Shown: positions 31,700-41,010, numbered from the stretch's first letter. The stretch: DNA of 64,000 nt from Tabrizicola_A aquatica (GCA_965194375.1 OZ239428.1); one strand, 5' to 3'. Notes: generated by a model not told the origin, from the sequence alone. A program made the numbers and translations.

Positions 31700-32349
31700 G
31701 CCAGATGCAATTCAAGCTGGCCGATGAGCCAGAGTTTGAAGCCCGCGAGAAGGGCCGCCTGCTCTTTGCCGGTCCGGTCGATTTCGTCAAAGGCGTGGTC
31801 GCTATGTCGGGCCTGCCGCCGGCAGACCGGCGCGAGGTGTGCTTTGCAGGCCGCTCGAACGTTGGGAAATCGAGCCTGATCAATGCTCTGACCGGGCGCA
31901 AGACGCTGGCGCGCGCCTCGAACACGCCGGGGCGGACGCAGGAAATCAACTATTTCGCGCTGGGTGAGGAACGCTATCTGGTCGACCTTCCCGGCTATGG
32001 CTATGCCGAAGCCCCTTTGGCGATTGTGGCCAAATGGCAGGCGTTGCTCAAGCAATACCTTGCCGGGCGCCAAACCCTGCGCCGGGCCTTTGTGCTGATC
32101 GATGCGCGCCACGGGGTGAAGGCGGTGGATGAGGAGATCCTCAAGCTCTTGGACCGCTCGGCCGTGACCTATCAGGCAGTGCTGACCAAGGTGGACAAGA
32201 TCAACCGCACCGAACGCGATGCGGTGATCGAACAGGTCAAGGGCGCTTTGGCCAAGCATCCCGCCGCCTTCCCCGAGATTGTGGTGACAAGCTCGGAAAA
32301 AGGCGAAGGGATTGAAACCCTGCGGGCGATTATCGCAACGCTGGAGTAG
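31696..32349 (+). CDS. yihA: Ribosome biogenesis GTP-binding protein YihA/YsxC (EngB)
   Basis: A small essential GTPase needed late in 50S subunit assembly. The start MSQMQFKLADEPEF at 31696 has GGAG six bases upstream and overlaps the MOSC stop. Motifs: GRSNVGKSS (52-60), NTPGRTQEINYF, DLPGYGYAEAP, TKVDK and the late TSSEKGEG. The 217 residues are typical. Being coupled to yidC is common in alphaproteobacteria. Confidence 0.96.
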   Translation: MSQMQFKLADEPEFEAREKGRLLFAGPVDFVKGVVAMSGLPPADRREVCFAGRSNVGKSSLINALTGRKTLARASNTPGRTQEINYFALGEERYLVDLPGYGYAEAPLAIVAKWQALLKQYLAGRQTLRRAFVLIDARHGVKAVDEEILKLLDRSAVTYQAVLTKVDKINRTERDAVIEQVKGALAKHPAAFPEIVVTSSEKGEGIETLRAIIATLE

Positions 32350-32351
32350 CC

Positions 32352-33083
32352 CTAGACGTGCTGCGCGCCGTTGACCTGCAGTTCGGCGCCCGAGATATAG
32401 CTCGACTGGTCTGAGCACAAAAACCAGATGGCATCGGCCACCTCTGAGGGTTGGCCCAACCGCTGCATCGGCAGCTTTTCAACGATCTTGTCCGTCCCCG
32501 GCGACAGGATCGCAGTTTCGATCTCGCCCGGAGCAATGGCGTTGACGCGCACCCCAAGCGGGCCGAAATCATGCGCCATTTCGCGGGTCAGCGCCGCCAG
32601 CGCCGCTTTTGACGTGGAATAGGCCGCCCCGGCAAAAGGATGCACCCGGCTGCCTGCAATCGACGTGACGTTGACGACCGATCCTTTGGCCGCCGACAAT
32701 TCATCCTTCAACCCACGTGCCAGCACGATCGAGGCGAAGAAATTCACATGAAACACCTGCCCCCACGTGCGCAGGTCGGTCTCAAGCGTGTTCAACCGGC
32801 TGCCGCCCGGCCCTTTCGGGCTAATCCCAGCGTTGTTGACCAGCGCGTGCAGTTTGCCACCCAGCGTTTTCTTGATGCCTTCAAGGGCCGCAATCGTTTT
32901 GTCGGGGCTGGCCAGATCGATCTGCACATGGTTCGCCTCACCATTCGGCCAAGGGCAACGCGGATCGAAGGGGTGACGCGAGCAGGTCAGCACCCGCCAG
33001 CCTTCGCGTTCAAAACGCTTGACGGTGGCATGGCCGATGCCGCGCGATGCCCCGGTCAAGAGGAGAGTTTTCTGGTCCGTCAC
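32352..33083 (-). CDS. SDR family oxidoreductase
   Basis: A classical short-chain dehydrogenase/reductase, NAD(P)-dependent, substrate unknown. I take a GTG start at 33083 (reading MTDQKTLLLTGASRGIG), because GGAG lies six bases upstream; an ATG four codons earlier has no good site. The 243 residues have TGASRGIG (10-17), LVNNAG, the catalytic YSTSK and the PGEIET segment after it. It ends two bases after yihA on the opposite strand, so the two genes converge with no room for a terminator. Confidence 0.92.
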   Translation of the reverse strand: MTDQKTLLLTGASRGIGHATVKRFEREGWRVLTCSRHPFDPRCPWPNGEANHVQIDLASPDKTIAALEGIKKTLGGKLHALVNNAGISPKGPGGSRLNTLETDLRTWGQVFHVNFFASIVLARGLKDELSAAKGSVVNVTSIAGSRVHPFAGAAYSTSKAALAALTREMAHDFGPLGVRVNAIAPGEIETAILSPGTDKIVEKLPMQRLGQPSEVADAIWFLCSDQSSYISGAELQVNGAQHV

Positions 33084-33207
33084 GATGGTCTCCATTTTGA
33101 CGCTGACCTTAGGCCAATGCGTGGCATGTGCAAGCGATGTGCAGGCCAATCGCCGCTTGGCACGGGGGGGGAAAAGCCTTATGGGGCGGAAAAGATCGGA
33201 GGCCGCC

Positions 33208-34107
33208 ATGGAAAAACAGACCCTCACCGCCCAAGACGCCAAAACCACCGCCAAGATGCTGTCCGAGGCCCTGCCCTATTTGCAGCGGTTCGAAGGCGCG
33301 GTTGTGGTCGTGAAGTTTGGCGGCAATGCCATGGGCGACGATGCGGCTATGGCGGAATTTGCCCGCGATATCGTGCTGATGCGGCAGGTTGGGGTAAACC
33401 CTGTTGTGGTGCATGGCGGCGGCCCGATGATCAACGACATGCTGAGCAAGCTGGGGATCAAGTCCGAATTTGTGCGCGGCAAGCGGGTGACCGACAAGGC
33501 CACGGTGCAGGTCGTGGAAATGATCCTGTCAGGTCTGGTGAACAAGCGGATCGTGCAGGCGATCATGGATGCCGGTGGCCGCGCGGTGGGGATTTCGGGC
33601 AAGGACGACGATCTGATGGTCTGCGAGGCCGATGATCCGGAACTCGGCTATGTCGGCCGCCCGATCGAGATGAACGTGCAGGTGCTGCGCGATCTATACA
33701 AGGCCGGGATCATTCCCGTGATTGCCCCTGTCGGCACCGGCATGGCCGACAATGAGACCTTCAACGTCAACGGCGACACGGCGGCGGGTGCCATTGCCGG
33801 GGCCTTGCAGGCGGATCGCCTGCTGTTGCTCACCGATGTGCCGGGGGTCAAGGATGCCTCGGGTCAGGTGATGACCCAAATCACGCCCGAAGAGATTCGC
33901 CAGATGACGCGTGATGGGGTGATTTCGGGCGGTATGATCCCGAAAACCGAAACCGCGCTAATGGCTTTGGAAAAGGGCACGCGGGCGGTCACCATTCTCG
34001 ACGGCAAGGTGCCAAATGCCTGCCTGCTGGAGCTGTTCACCGATCACGGCGCAGGCAGCCAGATCCGCTCCACCGAGCCCCGGATCAAACCGCACGTGAA
34101 ACGCTAG
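33208..34107 (+). CDS. argB: Acetylglutamate kinase
   Basis: Second step of arginine synthesis, phosphorylating N-acetyl-L-glutamate. The start MEKQTLTAQDAKTTAKM at 33208 follows GGAGG by five bases. The 299-residue amino acid kinase has VVKFGGNAMGD for ATP binding, VVHGGGPMI for the substrate loop, VNGDTAAGAIAGAL and GGMIPKTETAL. The N-terminal helix suggests the hexameric, arginine-sensitive form; this is inference from the family. It stands alone, divergent from the SDR gene. Confidence 0.97.
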   Translation: MEKQTLTAQDAKTTAKMLSEALPYLQRFEGAVVVVKFGGNAMGDDAAMAEFARDIVLMRQVGVNPVVVHGGGPMINDMLSKLGIKSEFVRGKRVTDKATVQVVEMILSGLVNKRIVQAIMDAGGRAVGISGKDDDLMVCEADDPELGYVGRPIEMNVQVLRDLYKAGIIPVIAPVGTGMADNETFNVNGDTAAGAIAGALQADRLLLLTDVPGVKDASGQVMTQITPEEIRQMTRDGVISGGMIPKTETALMALEKGTRAVTILDGKVPNACLLELFTDHGAGSQIRSTEPRIKPHVKR

Positions 34108-34156
34108 CAATTTGCCCATCGCGCCCTTACGTTCAATAGACGGAATGTGAGGCGCG

Positions 34157-34948
34157 ATGGAACACGATCTGCTTTGGCGGCTTGGGGTCTTTGTGGGACT
34201 CTTCGCCTTGTTTGCCACGCTTGAGGCGCTGGCCCCGCGCCGGGCCCGCAGCCAGCCGCGCAGCGCGCGCTGGTTTACCAATCTGTCGATTGTGGTTCTG
34301 GACACGCTTGCCCTGCGCGCCCTTGCCATTGCCCTGCCTTTGCTGGCCGTTGGCGCAGCGGTGGATGCCGGGCGCATGGGTTGGGGGCTGTTCAACGCGC
34401 TCGACTGGCCCCAGTGGCTTGAGGTGGTGCTGGCCATCCTGATCCTTGATTTGGCGATCTGGGCGCAGCATCTGGTGACCCATAAGGTGCCAATCCTGTG
34501 GGGGTTTCACCGAGTCCACCATGCCGACCGCGATTTCGACGTCACCACGGCGCTGCGCTTTCATCCGGTGGAGATTTTGGCGTCAATGATGCTGAAGATC
34601 GGGCTGGTCTATCTGCTTGGCCCCGCCGCGCTGGCGGTGCTGCTGTTTGAAATCATCCTGAACGGCACGGCGATGTTCAACCATTCGAACCTACGGCTAC
34701 CGTTGTGGTTAGATCGGGCGGTCCGGCTGGTCTTGGTGACGCCGGACATGCACCGCGTGCACCACTCCATCCACCGCCATGAGCATGACAGCAATTACGG
34801 CTTTGCCCTGTCGGTTTGGGACAGGATCTTTCGCACCTATCGGCCTAAGCCTGAGGCTGGGCATGACCTGATGACAGTGGGGCTGGAATGGCAGGACGAA
34901 AGACCCTCGCGGCTGGGCTGGGCGCTGATGCTGCCCTTTCGGAAATAG
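34157..34948 (+). CDS. Sterol desaturase / fatty acid hydroxylase family protein
   Basis: An integral membrane di-iron oxygenase of the fatty acid hydroxylase superfamily. The histidine clusters are complete: HLVTH (H105, H109), HRVHH (H118, H121, H122), H176 in FNHSNLR and DMHRVHH (H199, H202, H203). Four to five hydrophobic segments surround them, in 263 residues. The substrate is unknown; alkyl lipids or carotenoids are possible. GAGGCGCG precedes the ATG. It overlaps the next gene by 61 bases in another frame. Confidence 0.93.
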   Translation: MEHDLLWRLGVFVGLFALFATLEALAPRRARSQPRSARWFTNLSIVVLDTLALRALAIALPLLAVGAAVDAGRMGWGLFNALDWPQWLEVVLAILILDLAIWAQHLVTHKVPILWGFHRVHHADRDFDVTTALRFHPVEILASMMLKIGLVYLLGPAALAVLLFEIILNGTAMFNHSNLRLPLWLDRAVRLVLVTPDMHRVHHSIHRHEHDSNYGFALSVWDRIFRTYRPKPEAGHDLMTVGLEWQDERPSRLGWALMLPFRK

Positions 34949-35571
34949 AAACCCGGCTGGCGGCCCATCAGCTTGAAATCTTGGGCGGGTTTCACGCCGA
35001 GGAGGATGAGGCCCTGCCCCTTGGTACCAAGACCTTGCTCCTGATCGGGCCAAAAGAGCCGGGGTTCTGGCCGCATCTGACCGCACAACCCGAATGGGAT
35101 GGCGCGCCCGATCCGGTGGACCGCTGGTCACGCCGGGTGATTGGTGGGATGGCCTGCGATCTAGGGGCCAAGGCGCTGTTTCCCTTTGGCGGGCCGCCTT
35201 ATCATCCGTTCTACAAATGGGCGCTGCGCACAGGTCGGGTCTGGGACAGCCCTGTGCGGCTGTTGGTGCATGCGGGTCAGGGCTTGATGGTCAGCTTTCG
35301 CGGGGCTTTGGCGTTGAAAGAGCACATCGCTGTGCCGCCCCCGACCGCAAAACCTTGCGAGGACTGCGCCGCGCCGTGCCTTGCGGCCTGCCCGGCGGGT
35401 GCCTTGGGTGAGAAGGGCTATGACGTGCCAGCCTGCCATGCCTATCTGTCGGGCGGTGATCGTGATTGCATGAAAGCGGGCTGCCTTGTGCGCCGCGCTT
35501 GCCCGGTGACCCAAGCCTATGCAAGGATGCCAGAACAATCGGCCTATCACATGAGGCAGTTCCACAAATGA
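34888..35571 (+). CDS. Ferredoxin-like [4Fe-4S] protein, QueG-related
   Basis: A 227-residue soluble protein with two [4Fe-4S] ligand sets in its C-terminal half: CEDCAAPCLAACP and CMKAGC...RACP. This resembles the ferredoxin part of epoxyqueuosine reductase, but the cobalamin-binding part of QueG is absent, and the N-terminal half (LEILGGFHAEEDEALPLG, FPFGGPPYHPFYKWA) is of unknown function. The ATG at 34888 lies 61 bases inside the previous gene; a later CTG or TTG start would remove the overlap. It is coupled by ATGA to the phosphatase gene. Confidence 0.8.
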   Translation: MAGRKTLAAGLGADAALSEIETRLAAHQLEILGGFHAEEDEALPLGTKTLLLIGPKEPGFWPHLTAQPEWDGAPDPVDRWSRRVIGGMACDLGAKALFPFGGPPYHPFYKWALRTGRVWDSPVRLLVHAGQGLMVSFRGALALKEHIAVPPPTAKPCEDCAAPCLAACPAGALGEKGYDVPACHAYLSGGDRDCMKAGCLVRRACPVTQAYARMPEQSAYHMRQFHK

Positions 35572-36071
35572 AGCGCTTGATCCTGACGCGGCACGCGAAA
35601 TCCAGCTGGGATGACCCGCTGATGAGCGACCACGACCGCCCGCTGAATGAGCGTGGCAAAGCGGCCGCGGCCGATCTGGGCCAGTGGCTCGCCTCGCGCG
35701 GCTATGTGCCGTCCGAGGTGCTGTGTTCAGACGCAGTGCGCACGCGGGCGACCTTTTCGGGCATTGCCCCCGCCCTGCCCGGCGCGCCGGTGCTGGATCT
35801 GAAGCCCGCGCTCTATCATGCGGGCCCCGATGTGATGCTGGCGGTGCTGCGCCATGCCACGGCGGATACGGTGATGATGATCGGCCACAATCCCGGCATT
35901 GCAGAATTTGCCCATCGCTTGGTGTCGAAAACCCCGGTTAGCCCGGAGTTTCGCAAATACCCCACAGGCGCAACGCTGGTGGTGGATTTCATGGTGGACA
36001 CTTGGGCCGATGCCGGTTTCGGCCAAGGCGTGACGGCGGATTTCATCGTTCCGCGCGAAATCGTCGCCTAA
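35568..36071 (+). CDS. SixA-like histidine phosphatase
   Basis: A small (167 residue) member of the histidine phosphatase superfamily, similar to SixA, which dephosphorylates phosphohistidine proteins. MKRLILTRHAKSSWDD carries the catalytic RH (H9), followed by DRPLNERGKAAA, SDAVRTRAT and the second active-site histidine in MMIGHNPGI. The start overlaps the ferredoxin-like stop (ATGA). The physiological target is unknown. Confidence 0.92.
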   Translation: MKRLILTRHAKSSWDDPLMSDHDRPLNERGKAAAADLGQWLASRGYVPSEVLCSDAVRTRATFSGIAPALPGAPVLDLKPALYHAGPDVMLAVLRHATADTVMMIGHNPGIAEFAHRLVSKTPVSPEFRKYPTGATLVVDFMVDTWADAGFGQGVTADFIVPREIVA

Positions 36072-36074
36072 CCG

Positions 36075-36130
36075 CTCCTCGGGCGCCTTCGGCGTCTCGT
36101 CGCACGACGAGCGCCAAAGGCGACGAGGAG
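36075..36130. repeat. Structured CGAGGAG element in a convergent spacer
   Basis: CTCCTCG and CGAGGAG enclose further stems (GGCGCCTTCGGCGTC, CTCGTCG/CGACGAG, CGCC-AAA-GGCG). It fills the 61-base gap between the convergent phosphatase and bztD genes and may end both transcripts. It is related to the elements beside tuf and rpoC. Confidence 0.55.
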
Positions 36131-36132
36131 GA

Positions 36133-36903
36133 TCAGTGACCGAGAATCTGGCTGAGGAACAGCTTGGTCCGGTCGCTTTGCGGGTTCGAAAAGAACTCTT
36201 TCGGCGCGTTCTGCTCGACGATCTGGCCTTGGTCCATGAACACCACACGGTTCGCCACGGCTTGGGCAAAGCCCATTTCGTGGGTGACGCAGATCATGGT
36301 CATCCCCTCCTCGGCCAAGGCGATCATGGTGTCGAGCACCTCTTTGATCATCTCGGGGTCAAGCGCCGAGGTTGGCTCATCGAACAGCATGATCCGGGGC
36401 TTCATGCACAAGGACCGGGCAATCGCCACACGCTGCTGCTGACCGCCTGACAACTGGCCGGGGTATTTGTGGGCCTGCTCGGGGATCTTGACCTTGTGCA
36501 GGAAATGCATCGCGATCTCTTCCGCCTCGCGCTTTGGGGTCTTGCGAACCCAGATCGGCGCCAGCGTGCAGTTTTCCAAAATGGTCAGATGCGGGAAAAG
36601 GTTAAAGTGCTGAAACACCATCCCCACTTCGGACCGGACCTTGTCGATGTTCTTCAGGTCGTTGGTTAACTCGGTGCCGTCGACCACGATCTTGCCCGAC
36701 TGGTGTTCTTCCAGCCGGTTGATGCAACGGATCAGCGTTGACTTGCCCGACCCAGACGGCCCGCAGATCACAATCCGTTCGCCGCGATTGACGGTCATGT
36801 TGATGTCACGCAGCACGTGGAACTGGCCGTACCACTTGTTCATGCCGGTGATCTGGATGGCGACCTCGTCCGAGACCTGCATCTGTTTGGTTGCTTCTGC
36901 CAT
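36133..36903 (-). CDS. bztD: Glutamate/glutamine/aspartate/asparagine ABC transporter, ATPase
   Basis: The ATP-binding subunit of the bzt (aap) amino-acid importer. The 256 residues show Walker A GPSGSGKS (48-55), the Q loop VFQHFNLFPHLT, signature LSGGQQQR (151-158), Walker B IMLFDEPTSALDP and the H-loop VTHEMGFA. It is last in bztA-B-C-D, 12 bases after bztC. Confidence 0.97.
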   Translation of the reverse strand: MAEATKQMQVSDEVAIQITGMNKWYGQFHVLRDINMTVNRGERIVICGPSGSGKSTLIRCINRLEEHQSGKIVVDGTELTNDLKNIDKVRSEVGMVFQHFNLFPHLTILENCTLAPIWVRKTPKREAEEIAMHFLHKVKIPEQAHKYPGQLSGGQQQRVAIARSLCMKPRIMLFDEPTSALDPEMIKEVLDTMIALAEEGMTMICVTHEMGFAQAVANRVVFMDQGQIVEQNAPKEFFSNPQSDRTKLFLSQILGH

Positions 36904-36915
36904 GGTCAGGGCTCC

Positions 36916-38358
36916 TTAACGGTGATCGGTTTTCAGCTTCTGTTCCAGATACATCGAGTATCTGGACATCCCGAAGCAGACGGCAAAGAAGATGGCGCCG
37001 ACAAAGATGTAAGGCTCCCAGTAGATGCCCTTCCACGCAGTATCGGCCCGCACGATGGTGGTGACGCCTTTCAGGGGATCCATCAGGCCGACAAAGGCCA
37101 CCAGCGTGGTATCTTTGAACAGACCGATAAAGGTCGAGACGATGCCAGGGATCGACACCTTGAGCGCCTGCGGCATCACGATCAGCCGCTGCGCCTGCCA
37201 GTAGTCAAGGCCCAGTGCGTCGGCGGCCTCATACTGACCCTTGGGAAGTGCTGCCAGACCGCCGCGGATCACCTCGGCCAGATAGGCCGCCGAGAAGAAG
37301 GTCACCAGAATGATAACCCGCAGCACCACGTCGAAGTTGGTTTGCGGCGGCAGGAAGTAACCCAAAAGCAGCGTCGCGGTGAACAGCACCGTGATCAGCG
37401 GCACGCCGCGCACAAACTCGATAAACCCGACGCAGAGGGTCTTGATCAGCAGCATGTCAGACTGGCGACCAAGCGCCAGAAGGATGCCAATTGGCAGGGA
37501 GGCCCCGATGGAGGTGACGCCAATCACAAAGGCCAGAAGAAAGCCGCCAAACTCGTCCGAACCGACATCCGTCATGCCCAGAGGCATGGCCCCTTGCAGC
37601 GCCGTGGTGACGCTGGTTTGTACCGACAACCACCAAATCGCCGCTGCCAGCGTGCCGGCCCCTGTGGCCACGACCACCCCGAGCAAGGGCTTCGTCGCCC
37701 TATAGACCACTGCAAGCAAGACAAAGCCCATGGCGACGCCAACCGGCCCCCAGAGCGACCCGCCGTAGAGAAGCCAAAACCCCAAGAGCGGGTAGAGGAC
37801 AGTCAGAACAACCAACCTCTTGGGTGCGATCCAAGCCGTCGCAGTCAACCCGATCAGGATCAACGCAAAGAGCGCCAAATGGGTGGGGTTGTGATCCAAA
37901 AGGGCCAGCGCGATCATGGTCAGCGCTGCAACTGTGCCCACAAGGACCACATTGGGCTTACGCAGACCGTAATAAAGCACAGGCGCCAAAGCGATCAGCA
38001 ACAGGCCAAGCGCCAAAACTGGACGCCAGTAAAGGTCGGCTGGATAAAAGCCGAACAGGAACTGGTGCCAGCGTTCGCGGATCAGCGCCCAGCAAGCGCC
38101 CGTTGCCTCAGGGCCAGCACTGGCCCAAACGATCTCGCGGCATTCCTTCAAGGAATTGGCGGTCCACACGCTGTTCAACAGCCAAGGCAAGGCCGCCTGC
38201 ACAAGCAGGAAGACCACGGTCAAACCAATCAGGGTCAAGATCGCATTGAACGGCGAGGAGAACAGGTTCTCGCGCAGCCACTTCACAGCGCCGCGTTCTG
38301 TCAGCGGCGGGGCCTGTTGCGGCAGAATCTCAGAGCGGACGAATGCGGTATCGGGCAT
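36916..38358 (-). CDS. bztC: Glutamate/aspartate-family ABC transporter permease BztC
   Basis: A large inner-membrane permease of 480 residues, longer than ordinary HisM-type permeases because of an N-terminal set of extra membrane segments, as known for Bzt/Aap. The conserved cytoplasmic EAA loop is EVIRGGLAALPKGQYEAADALGL. It begins just after bztB (one base between the genes) and precedes bztD. Confidence 0.96.
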   Translation of the reverse strand: MPDTAFVRSEILPQQAPPLTERGAVKWLRENLFSSPFNAILTLIGLTVVFLLVQAALPWLLNSVWTANSLKECREIVWASAGPEATGACWALIRERWHQFLFGFYPADLYWRPVLALGLLLIALAPVLYYGLRKPNVVLVGTVAALTMIALALLDHNPTHLALFALILIGLTATAWIAPKRLVVLTVLYPLLGFWLLYGGSLWGPVGVAMGFVLLAVVYRATKPLLGVVVATGAGTLAAAIWWLSVQTSVTTALQGAMPLGMTDVGSDEFGGFLLAFVIGVTSIGASLPIGILLALGRQSDMLLIKTLCVGFIEFVRGVPLITVLFTATLLLGYFLPPQTNFDVVLRVIILVTFFSAAYLAEVIRGGLAALPKGQYEAADALGLDYWQAQRLIVMPQALKVSIPGIVSTFIGLFKDTTLVAFVGLMDPLKGVTTIVRADTAWKGIYWEPYIFVGAIFFAVCFGMSRYSMYLEQKLKTDHR

Positions 38359-38359
38359 C

Positions 38360-39637
38360 TTAACGCTCCTTTAGCTTGACGGAATTGTTGTAGATGTTCA
38401 TCAGCGACGAGATCAGCAGGCTGATCGTCAGGTAGATGCCCATCATCAGCACCATGCATTCCATCTCGCGCCCGGTCTGGTTCATCGTGATGCCGCCCAG
38501 CGTGCCGCGCAGGTCAAGGTAAGACACAGCAATACCCAGCGAGGTGTTCTTGGTCAGGTTTAGGAACTGGCTGATCAAGGGCGGGATGATGACACGCAGC
38601 GCTTGCGGCAGGATGACCAAGTTCATGGTGCGACCGGGGCGCAGGCCAAGGGCAAAAGCGGCCTCGGTCTGACCTTTGGAAATGGCTTGAATACCGCCGC
38701 GGACAATCTCGGCGATGAAGGCTCCGGTGTAGAGGATCAGCGCCACCAAAAGCGCGGTGAAAGAGTGGTTCACCGCAAGACCGCCCGTAAAGTTGAAGCC
38801 CTTGATTTGCGGGTATTCCAGATGGAAGCCCATGGCCATCAACAGCGCAATCGCAGGCACAAACAGCACCAAAAGCGATTGCCACCATGTGGTCGGGCGG
38901 TCACCGGTGTCTTCTTGAATGGCCTTGGCGCGGGCCAAGATCCTGCGGTTTACCAGAACCGAACCCAAGACGACCACAAGAAAGGCCACGCCCGACAGGC
39001 TGATCGGCACAGTGGCGATTTCAATCATTGGCAGCGGCCGATCAAAGACCGGGCCGGGAATGTTGGATCCACGGTTGGTGATGGCGATGGCGCCAAAGAT
39101 CATCGTCTCTTTGGGGGCCTCACCCGCCGCAACCATCTCGTCGGTGACGCGAAAATCCTTGGGCTGGGGGTAGGTCTCGGTAAAGACCACAAAGATCAGG
39201 ATGATCCACAAAACCAAGGGCACGTTGCGGAAAATCTCGACATAGACCGTCATCAACCGGGCCACGAGCCAGTTTTTAGACAGCCGCAGCACCCCGGCAA
39301 GCACACCAACGATGGTCGCGAAAAAACAGCCGATAACGGCGATAAGCAGGGTGTTCAGCAGGCCGATGATCGCGGCGCGACCGTGGCTGCTGTCGTTCGT
39401 GTAGGGGATCAACTGTTGGTCAATGTCATAACCAGCACGCTGCCACAGGAAGCTGAAATTGATGTCCTTGCCACGTTCTGCAAGGTTCTTGATCGTGTTG
39501 TCGGCCATCCAGCCCAAAAAGGCCAAAAGCAGAACCAACACGGCCAGCTGAATCGTGTAAGACCTATAGCGCGTGTCATAGACAAGCATGGACAGCCGGA
39601 AGGAGTCCTTCGGCGCTTCGGATGCGAGTGACATCAT
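38360..39637 (-). CDS. bztB: Glutamate/aspartate-family ABC transporter permease BztB
   Basis: The partner permease of BztC, 425 residues. The N-terminal segment YTIQLAVLVLLLAFLGWMAD is hydrophobic, followed by the periplasmic loop typical of this subfamily, a HisM-like membrane core, and the EAA loop EIVRGGIQAISKGQTEAAFA. It lies 123 bases after bztA, behind a terminator-like hairpin, so it is probably made at a lower level than the binding protein. Confidence 0.96.
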   Translation of the reverse strand: MMSLASEAPKDSFRLSMLVYDTRYRSYTIQLAVLVLLLAFLGWMADNTIKNLAERGKDINFSFLWQRAGYDIDQQLIPYTNDSSHGRAAIIGLLNTLLIAVIGCFFATIVGVLAGVLRLSKNWLVARLMTVYVEIFRNVPLVLWIILIFVVFTETYPQPKDFRVTDEMVAAGEAPKETMIFGAIAITNRGSNIPGPVFDRPLPMIEIATVPISLSGVAFLVVVLGSVLVNRRILARAKAIQEDTGDRPTTWWQSLLVLFVPAIALLMAMGFHLEYPQIKGFNFTGGLAVNHSFTALLVALILYTGAFIAEIVRGGIQAISKGQTEAAFALGLRPGRTMNLVILPQALRVIIPPLISQFLNLTKNTSLGIAVSYLDLRGTLGGITMNQTGREMECMVLMMGIYLTISLLISSLMNIYNNSVKLKER

Positions 39638-39714
39638 ACCCCCTGTGCCGACCGGCGGCCGTCTTGATGCGGCCTGTCTGGATCTTGTCCAATGGTCAAA
39701 GCGATTAGGCTAAA

Positions 39715-39750
39715 GAAAAAACGGGCGCACCCCGGTTAGGGATGCGCCCG
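39715..39750 (-). terminator. Partial terminator between bztA and bztB
   Basis: CGGGCGCA/TGCGCCCG with a 13-base loop, followed directly by TTTTTTC on the minus strand. It starts 11 bases after the bztA stop. Placed inside an operon, it should let most transcripts end after the binding-protein gene. Confidence 0.75.
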
Positions 39751-39760
39751 AAATCAATGA

Positions 39761-40777
39761 TTACCGGAACGGTGCCGCGTACTGCAGGCCGCCCTGGGTC
39801 CACAGAGCGTTCAGGCCACGGGCCAGACCGATCGGGGTGGACGAGCCGATGTTGGCTTCAAAGATTTCGCCATAGTTGCCGTTGGCAAGGATCGCGTTCT
39901 TGAAGGCGGCGTTATCAAGGCCAGCCATCACGCCCATATCGCCTTCGCTGCCGAGCAGACGCTTGACTTCCGGGTCGGTGGTCGAGGCTTCGACTTCAGC
40001 CAGGTTGGCCTTGGTGATGCCTTTTTCTTCCGCGATCAGCAGCGCGTTGAAGGTCCAACGCACAACGTCGCCCCACTGGTTGTCGCCATGGCGAACGACC
40101 GGGCCGAGCGGCTCTTTCGAGATGATTTCCGGAAGAATGATGTGGTTTTCCGGATCCGGGAACGACGAACGCGCCGCGGCAAGACCCGAGGCGTCGGTGG
40201 TGAAGGCGTCGCAGGTACCAGCCAGATAGTTGCGCTGAGCTTCGGCGTCGTCAGCAACGGTCACCGGGGTATAGGTGATGTTGTTTTGCTTGAAGAAGTC
40301 AGCAAGGTTCAATTCGGTGGTGGTGCCGGTCTGGATGCAGACGGTTGCGCCGTCCAGTTCCTTGGCCGACGAAACACCGAGGTCCTTCTTCACCATGAAG
40401 CCCTGACCGTCGTAGTAGTTCACCGCAACGAAATCGAGCTTAAGGTCGTGATCGCGCGAGAAGGTCCAGGTCGAGTTGCGGATCAGCACGTCAACTTCGC
40501 CCGAAGCCAGCGCGGTGAAGCGGGTCTCCGAGGTCAGCGGGACGAACTTGACCTTGTTCTGGTCGCCCAGAACGGCAGCAGCGATGGCCTTGCAAAGCGA
40601 AGCGTCAAAACCCTGATACACGCCATTGGCATCGGGGGCGGCAAAGCCGGTCAGACCGGGGTTCGCGCCGCAGATCAGCTCGCCACGCGCCTTCACATCG
40701 TCCAGAGTGCCGGCAAATGCGGCGCCTGCAAGCACGGTGGTGGCAGCGAGAGTGCCGAGGAACACGGATTTTTTCAT
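39761..40777 (-). CDS. bztA: Glutamate/aspartate-family ABC transporter substrate-binding protein
   Basis: The periplasmic binding protein of the bzt importer. The start MKKSVFLGTLAATTVLAG at 40777 (AGAGG upstream) gives a Sec signal peptide cleaved after AFA (about residue 22). The 338 residues contain LICGANPGLTGFA, GFDASLCKAIAAAVLGD and RNSTWTFSRDHDLKLDF in the ligand-binding fold. The longer open frame to 40918 is untranslated leader. It is the first gene of the operon; no clear promoter was recognised upstream, only a weak TTGACC/AGATGA pair near 40881-40909. Confidence 0.97.
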   Translation of the reverse strand: MKKSVFLGTLAATTVLAGAAFAGTLDDVKARGELICGANPGLTGFAAPDANGVYQGFDASLCKAIAAAVLGDQNKVKFVPLTSETRFTALASGEVDVLIRNSTWTFSRDHDLKLDFVAVNYYDGQGFMVKKDLGVSSAKELDGATVCIQTGTTTELNLADFFKQNNITYTPVTVADDAEAQRNYLAGTCDAFTTDASGLAAARSSFPDPENHIILPEIISKEPLGPVVRHGDNQWGDVVRWTFNALLIAEEKGITKANLAEVEASTTDPEVKRLLGSEGDMGVMAGLDNAAFKNAILANGNYGEIFEANIGSSTPIGLARGLNALWTQGGLQYAAPFR

Positions 40778-41010
40778 TCTTACCTCTTCCTGTGGGTCTG
40801 CCCCGAGGGGCAGGGGTTTACGCCCCGTCTTAGCGACAGATGCGGGTTCTGTGTGGCGCCGAAGGTGCCAGTGTTGGACATCATCTGTCACGGTCTTAGC
40901 TAAGGTCAAGAAAAACATCCGCTAAAGCGGAGCAGTTCTTGGCAACAAGCAGATTGACGATTGTATCACGCATAATGCCGAAACCATCGCCGTTGGATTG
41001 CGCAAGATTG

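Noticed and set aside
32352..33254. 300-residue SDR with an N-terminal extension
   Set aside because: The first 57 residues have no SDR similarity and overlap the argB promoter region; a GTG with a good ribosome site gives the normal length.
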